DNA from: a virus | IMG/VR virus record: IMGVR_UViG_3300032286_000363 | Coordinates: 1-34,585 of that record | DNA length: 34,585 bases | Reading direction: 5' to 3' (one strand) | Shown here: one piece after another, positions 32,601 to 34,585 of the stretch | How positions within the stretch are numbered: position 1 is the stretch's first letter | Layout: every line of letters starts with the position of its first letter | Made by a program: the position numbers and the translations under genes | Notes under the pieces: generated by a model | Database searches by the model: none | Seen by the model: only the letters and a program-made list of their open reading frames with translations | Told to the model about the DNA's origin: nothing

Positions 32601-34005
32601 TTGCATCTCTACCTACAAGTCCATATAATACACCATCTACCCAAGCATTAGCATCATTAGATTCACCTGCCTTTTTGAAATAGTTTTGTGTACCCACTTG
32701 AAGAGCATATTGCAGACCTTCTTGAGCAGCTTCTTTAGGATCAAATACATATCTAGAAACTCCAGTAACTCTATCATAGAGTTTACCAAATTTAGTAGTG
32801 GCTTCTTTAGCAACATATTTTCCTTCTTTTAAAAGAACATCGTCTGTTCTTCCCATTAAACTATTAGCAGCTTGTTTACTTGCTGAATAGTTAGATCCTA
32901 AAAGTTTTGGAAGTTGTACATATTCTGTAATAGAAAGAAGAGCCATGTTACCAAAGAATGATGTTGCTCCTACAGAGTCTGTTCTAGAATTAATACTTTC
33001 TAAATCACGACCTGTTGGTTCTTCACCATTGTGTGTAGCTTTATATTCTTCAATTAAACTCTTTTTAAATTCGTTTCCTGTTTGTATTGCTTCAAAGGAT
33101 GCTTCTCCTGCAGAGGAAAATCCTGCAACCAACGATCTTCTACCAACATCTCCAAACTTAGCAAATGAATTTGATAGTTTTGAAAGTTCAGCAATCTTAG
33201 ATGCTTTAGCAGTCACATCTGCAATATCAGATAGACCCCCCTCAAGAATGTTAGCCACCTCAATATTCTTTCCTGTAGAAAATGCCCTTGCAGTATTTCT
33301 TAATAAAGGAGTGAATAGTTTAAAAGCTTGCGATGCTTCAGTTGCTGTAGCTCCTGCCATAGCAGCTTTACCAACAGCACTTCCTAATTTTAAAAGTCCT
33401 GCATTTGCCATATTACCTGTAACCATTGCTCCTACAGCAAACCCTGCATTCTTAATTAGTTTATCAAAAAGAAAGTTTGTTTTAAACCAGTTTGTTGTAG
33501 AATACCACTCAGTATTTTTTTCTGCATTAGTGTAATAGTTTGGAAGAAATTCATTGTCCACTTTATTATTCCATTCATCCAAATCTCTTGATAATTCATT
33601 ATCCCAAATATCAGCAAGTCTTCCTGAAAATATTGATTTAACAGCACCACCTAACATTGCTCCTGTACCAGCAACAGTTGTTGCTACAAGATTTAATCCT
33701 TTAAGAACACCGTTAGCTGCCTTATCAAAATTAGATTGGGCATATGCTTTCTGATCTTCTATATCTATAATGTTAGCATCATATGTAGCATATCTTCTAT
33801 TGCTAAATAACTCACCTGCTGAAACAGTAGGTAACATTTTTGACACAATGGGACCTTTTCCAAATATAGGATCTATGTCTCCACCATTAGCTGCTTCAAG
33901 AGGTGCATAGTTAGAGGGGACAGGAGTAGCTGGATTGTCTAATTTAGGAATACTTGTTTGAGTATTTACTAAAATTGGATTTAAACCTTTATCAAAATCT
34001 GGCAT
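20680..34005 (-). CDS. Giant protein with virion RNA polymerase and three zincin-like domains
   Basis: The protein has 4441 residues. The polymerase core shows SGSDFDIDKLN with D3297, D3299 and D3301, preceded by FRIPTQ (R3258). This R-x-P-T then D-F-D-x-D order and spacing matches both the crAss-like phage virion RNA polymerase and the cellular beta-prime subunit (RAPT, then DFDGD). Zincin-like sites are HEIGH (910-914) with a downstream EFATEAL helix, HEVGE (1876-1880, second His replaced) with ERILDDFADF, and HEQSH (4372-4376) with IEVRAT. Hydrophobic segments lie near 100-126 and 183-222. Pro/Ala-rich linkers near 1537-1557 and 1642-1669 separate modules, and a Lys/Glu coiled coil lies near 1040-1080. 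The likely role is injection with the genome, transcription of early genes and possibly self-processing by the proteases. It is one continuous frame. Confidence 0.85.
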   Translation of the reverse strand: MPDFDKGLNPILVNTQTSIPKLDNPATPVPSNYAPLEAANGGDIDPIFGKGPIVSKMLPTVSAGELFSNRRYATYDANIIDIEDQKAYAQSNFDKAANGVLKGLNLVATTVAGTGAMLGGAVKSIFSGRLADIWDNELSRDLDEWNNKVDNEFLPNYYTNAEKNTEWYSTTNWFKTNFLFDKLIKNAGFAVGAMVTGNMANAGLLKLGSAVGKAAMAGATATEASQAFKLFTPLLRNTARAFSTGKNIEVANILEGGLSDIADVTAKASKIAELSKLSNSFAKFGDVGRRSLVAGFSSAGEASFEAIQTGNEFKKSLIEEYKATHNGEEPTGRDLESINSRTDSVGATSFFGNMALLSITEYVQLPKLLGSNYSASKQAANSLMGRTDDVLLKEGKYVAKEATTKFGKLYDRVTGVSRYVFDPKEAAQEGLQYALQVGTQNYFKKAGESNDANAWVDGVLYGLVGRDASGKGVGTFVSKEGMESIALGGLTGGLMQIKGNIQESRALKTNTQNFINELDPAPTFKEAFKERLAGANRGVVLQQQQQAAVIQGDKLEAKDLDADMMHNYIAPRIKYGRFDMVMDDIADLKREGSTEQGLAALKQQGFANINDTIQSYQQRLSNFETVAKNTQEIYKATDLRFSGEVLRDDNGEAILTPDGKQQKKYSPQVIDKMVYAASKVADYDLRIPQVAAAAISKGIDIQSIVDDELSNDSSVALASQLNELDKNGDPISTPNTKQSVKDVVEMSLRRRKFLNEYKDMVNNPNAYDETGERKGTNKQGKKFRTTPSSEPEKGGPNYAVQSRLPFKGDKRTYDDLVNQYGQGTQSKYEVLKKILESPYATTMEKELAAQFMKFTDRNAKIILGDRTLPNPGVSTTTLTSPTDAISRINFEYNADDYEGTTIPVEYVILHEIGHDLTVYALSDKSNSFYDELLPLFNFVQEHFKKDENKYSKNGLIRNGEFYAFKNIKEFATEALSNRDFQRYLDSIPYKNTQRSTWDTFVDNLKTFFRRLFGIEDDTALDEVVGIVTNNIDKVYKSQAQQNKKLTEEEELRKKEIDKLKKNKEEITKQQGEIVNNSGTVGTNNPNKDSVAPEGKIPPASILFISGTSESEAEGYYIDENGEPLDPKQAAINLRNQREFLNNVGGMANRKNMRAILVTPALAKAYGLEGLVELSYNKPLSEIPDVESVDKGFIAQVFVEQVGDRLFFVDKEGNQIGEVGVQVENLSDVVFQTMRTTELNYKSGAPRHRKDQKAEAEAYAAAWKIQRAKIFSIDPNESPTPFAFQVSRGIAKMGDVDNHISGVLIDEKTEAQTLATDQTLIQIPTAGVVAHHTGQINVPNGRPMLVHNDNVEFLNNRKFTKKQAEGIYEVIKQIATEINEQSNAGKRIIINKKLSRFLQNVLYWRLGKTEAESNQINISEDGSSISLSGNTYSIPEIAERKDDIIETLEKTFHNVNNDPLTPENFSKPFTEYYMKDGVLVSNDWTNYQTYLLSSKYPNGSSRSVEDTPLSTKITKPTDAVPTTHEQKYSTLVGLELPVGVIAKPVPPAAPPVAPPTQSKRKYDYDGETDNIFTTPFGDVIFTVKEGEDPKFDQEDKTFKTTRDKIIKKLNDVRIKKGEAPLSEEELIPQANSIIITYVKKELETDVVVAPAPPVVVVPPVAPIVPPAPLTEIEKLEKERDDKLFELITGTETTEEFDNNPAVIKIRAEYQAKIDALKGTTSAPISTNAKADSLKRGDIIKFQLDEYQVERVTENSIDVRNLKTGDSEVISKEDYNAELAALEGGQVSTPKEPGSFNPNNIGKRDDVGFRKVGKDRTDRMTEADLKAFKEWHAKYVPFIPFEVLENMINLHNGEKAWGVFENGVAKFVKGGLRGTEYHEVGEAIWNGMLTKEERAALIAEFRNKTGQFTDRETGKKYNHDDPTVSDDMVKERILDDFADFRVGKLPVRTLGEKITNFFRRILDFIKSFVAKPSLKEELFKAIESGKFKDRQLSTESKSIPPQYRGAGHLTEEETNAYVKDMMAIASNIIFGSGKMGTIDKTALYNLRNLTSDDIFSMIDEFYTKQGVRQELGDIAWKDLVIKTKQELKTLLKVDFNEEDLVNINEGETNKNDYTREPFSTDWKKNAPMGIKFASATLLDRVPTNQEDSNSFNLPKPKINKKYQTFSLLPYTRAFVTMLDAFKNTTSIGKLIGKVVKLGNEDANYVSMFQRLGGNMENKTINFKDFKFEDWRFFIEFMQTYTKQKPNAVIQYISQGQVYSGSALVTGIVNKTVNSWVSNLKGLSKEEDSVIKWDSVDKSYSVTDLSGIPSGTPEEKEKFLAKLGIIFPLEAWAKLKDPQKIEFTLAVANIKEYLQKAKEIKSIQKNTLDVGGHYDTLATLLVNVTHPNQESTRINIDGKQSNSFTDNNVPSVFENEFNEAKTLDELLAIRPELKDLYSRGALLLKKGGQFFDKDGKRTKLELKVGYIEGTKDKDKNKGTSSTALTEGDRYTQEINQNLTGQYYIMIPADGSTEWMMNMGNHVAFEDIEQGKDGWKKINEIFRGYLTDDVALALDADNRMQVENVGGLRKIADIESKLETLKAVTNKSDAQKEEVKKLNAQLEYLKKKPYELRFFKDILSEKTLTKINQMIEENATQQDIESFIDDNIEDVNASIKEYIDGTVAKTKDFLLQNNQVKFVTRDAATGIDYYRYDMLNGKFAINEKLNKSKLTIDDLTNIITFANANYIINNIEFHKIIFGDPYQFAIKEDGTLDATKRFKSFFSPRRTTIDSPELNTFINEDLNNAGDIQLLPGEPGYHQAKAWMDTVTVSDVNIVGSVTNMKNVPEDVKKAFAKTNEGDAASIMMDGTYREMKIKNGQWNIKGVEEAWHQWQMAYTRQNLPGFKYSEDVRGKALEKHDIALLKTKQPDHKIEIVKPIVSGVTNGVNRINLVLDKFSQMPLYYSMVQGTNLEKLYLKMMAEKKGYIIMISGRKVGAEALHDLYTKNGQFNDAAFNNNIEIPWKAYGIQVETAYEGSGMQTRGSQVTKISTLDLYENGEPIGATPQRKEEIAKEVARNRDILNRLHKNGYERFLKRLGIEDLGGSYKINDKTRLAKTLQDEMFRRELSDNVKDSIQLDENKEFIIPFEASPAYLQIKSILYSFIDKEITSPKMNGGAYVQAPVTLWENEKAGRKIAIKTADGYKQITRQEFDALSAEEQKKVVLTDDTLKFYEDEDGKRYCEVMLPHWFKSKLGKHANKSDEELIKFLNTTAEGKELLSGIGFRIPTQSLSSVEAFKVKAFLPKYMGKTVIVPSEITTKSGSDFDIDKLNMYLKSVYIDKNGEIRIIKLKGTEEATKDFYAKVFDEKLELQKINKAELFDAATIMVEGLDDPKNLGDRYADAIDILFAEANTLEEKRDVLDDIMKRLEKLGDKDAQALLKEKFVEDSYRRALENEYYDSLEKLVTMPENFQRLISPVSDDGLKDLSNVLDELRGYDESKIKNRLLDRNYMTSLRHAFVTAKKWVGIAAVNITGHSLTQKFKAYIDPARFNNVSKEDRDILRYNGGEMLLDHNTIEDNGKSYISLSGRLDTDGKFISDGLSGYATSFVDVAKDPYILKIIKNNLAVGTFMFLRRTGVPSRQLVMFMNQPIINEYLTMLDNKGVKTLFDTRQISAIKNKFPSRVAETASTLGFNKGELEANIKNYYATKDLGDAKNREQVAIFNEFLKYSKMAEYSFNFGQASNYDTTKFQSGDSLQLKQWRTEAAQKKNIISSVGNLLQNNFIGVQAEYLDMSMDALGEALVLETPQFTDVTNEVLKSFEQDRFLTKDKFDRIANKIKAAFLDYIIQKRSDIATNLQEQLVDDRKSVAQMLLKAKQEFPGVQILEDLEVDSSGRIGGAQTIKLKVNDKIAYNENMYAGMMRELRDDPRTNALYKGIVRLAIIQGTYQSPISIKNIIPVEDYSAHITPILAGLTVDDEIRAFATSNEFQRNEWQDNDVVPVIEPTFEAEEQDSYAIINDLPRTFQGRTKKLGKFNDQEILVPGFFPVVKELGANLKKQRDLLFISAKYQGKVANYDVIKVPRTVPINKKDVTEGRIDVATGKEITARDYAKMAEKGDLSLRNYYGYQKVKYADGSPVIARYDKDGNPTYVYKFINLHGDGQYATEYYGDGRPSIFNNGSEKNIKNIEGTLVSNEIPDQAIIDFYGGETVTQDLADPIIATIEKESEKVEDIGRQAEIEPGYGLTAANFESPEGLDEALAKQAEIENKISKLEERIENGVAGPNDYKDLENYKKQLTAQPTQPVSEKAEEGLKLPEYTVDKTLKNTDGSIRYASTDGGKIIINPVSDANKFFDYFEGKEGGPTSAQKAQVLSELAKQGYTIDVIKSMLNTNKLINTFLILHEQSHIDNNDKDVYWLNSKDLLTPDKIAIEVRATVDALEKLGGKPSAPQTFDPNNEDLDGADEPNPCGII

Positions 34006-34012
34006 AATATTT

Positions 34013-34585
34013 TTACTTAATGTCTAGTTGAGAAAAATCATAATTTGGATATTCTATTTTCAAATATTTTAATAGAACATTGTCGGTTAAATTATCTAAG
34101 TTCTTTTTACCTTGATCAAATCCCACTCTTGATAACTTATCTGTTCCTGATAAAATAAAATTTTGATAACTACCATCCTTCTTCATTATATTTATTGATG
34201 GAATATATAATTCACGATTACTAATATCTTGATCAAAGTCTGCTGTAACATTCATTTTTTTAATTCCTGGAAAATTACCAAACGCTTTTTGCATATAAGA
34301 TTGGTTTGGATCACCTGTAACATTTGTATTACCATTTCCCATCTTAAGTCTTGTCGATTCTTGTGTATTATCATTTACATATTTTGCCCCAAAGTTAGCA
34401 ACTACCTCATCTCTTGATACTTTTATTCTTTGAACTTTTTTTGGATCAGATTCACTCTTAAGAATCACCTCATAGTTATCTCCAGATTGCTGTATAAAAA
34501 TTCTTGTATCTTTGGAGTTTTTACTTTCCAACATACTTGATGAAGTTTCAGGATCATAATCGCTATCAGCGTATGTGCCTCTAGC
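34013..34585 (-). CDS. Partial gene of unknown function, 5' end outside window
   Basis: The stop is at 34013 and the frame is open to the right edge: 17 further codons upstream of the first ATG (34532-34534) contain no stop, so the true start is probably outside. The 190 visible residues have alternating beta-like strands (TRIFIQQSGDNYEVILK, RELYIPSINIMKKDGSYQNF) and an Asn/Thr-rich middle, with no membrane segment or enzyme motif. It ends 7 bases before the ATG of the 4441-aa gene, so it belongs to the same operon. A virion component is likely from position only. Confidence 0.55.
   Translation of the reverse strand, partial: ARGTYADSDYDPETSSSMLESKNSKDTRIFIQQSGDNYEVILKSESDPKKVQRIKVSRDEVVANFGAKYVNDNTQESTRLKMGNGNTNVTGDPNQSYMQKAFGNFPGIKKMNVTADFDQDISNRELYIPSINIMKKDGSYQNFILSGTDKLSRVGFDQGKKNLDNLTDNVLLKYLKIEYPNYDFSQLDIK

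Noticed and set aside
32945-33535. 196-codon plus-strand frame inside the giant gene
   Set aside because: It lies fully within the continuous 4441-codon gene, has no recognisable domain, and is expected from the codon bias of the opposite strand.
20680-34005. N4-type (T7-like) virion RNA polymerase
   Set aside because: The active-site loop is D-F-D-I-D with an upstream R-x-P-T, which is the double-psi-barrel type. No T7-like polymerase motifs were recognised.

Overview
The window looks like part of the late (virion and lysis) region of a crAss-like double-stranded DNA phage infecting a member of the Bacteroidota. Four things support this. Every credible gene lies on the minus strand and is packed end to end. 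The DNA is clearly AT-rich. Starts are preceded by A/T-rich leaders rather than Shine-Dalgarno sequences, and the promoter-like sites follow the Flavobacterium/Bacteroides pattern TTG-N19/20-TAnnTTTG. The 4441-residue protein carries the D-F-D-I-D active-site loop of the virion RNA polymerase known from crAss-like phages such as phi14:2. TAA, TAG and TGA all end genes, so the code is standard. No tRNA, insertion sequence or CRISPR array is visible, and no stretch over about 100 bases lacks a gene.

Transcription runs from right to left. At the right edge is the 3' part of an unidentified gene (34013-34585, open through the edge). Next comes a 13.3-kb gene for a giant protein (20680-34005) with hydrophobic N-terminal segments, three zincin-type metalloprotease-like sites, Pro/Ala-rich linkers and a double-psi-beta-barrel RNA polymerase core. 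A second giant protein follows (14822-20665, 1947 aa), with a PD-(D/E)XK nuclease-like site and a C-terminal hydrophobic segment. Both are best read as capsid-packaged proteins that enter the cell with the DNA. Two fibre-like proteins (13808-14749 and 10337-13798) share a cysteine-containing N-terminal module.

From about 10.3 kb to 8.1 kb lies a probable lysis and envelope block: two small proteins of unknown role, a coiled-coil membrane protein, a membrane-anchored periplasmic protein and an M15-type peptidoglycan peptidase. Terminator-like hairpins and promoter-like sites punctuate this block. From 8.0 to 4.4 kb are receptor-binding or decoration genes: a 42-aa free copy of an N-terminal module, a LamG/PKD-like protein carrying the same module, a GT-A-type glycosyltransferase, a jelly-roll protein and a Dps/ferritin-like protein.

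The left 4 kb is a run of small genes, many encoding Lys-rich proteins with PMMK/GG motifs, plus small membrane proteins and a 43-aa lipoprotein. Five genes here are under 60 codons. The standout gene is 1974-2972. It encodes what looks like a complete LCIB-type (limiting-CO2-inducible B/C) beta-carbonic-anhydrase domain behind an N-terminal module shared with the neighbouring jelly-roll protein. This suggests an enzyme attached to, or delivered with, the virion. I know of no described role for such a protein in a phage.
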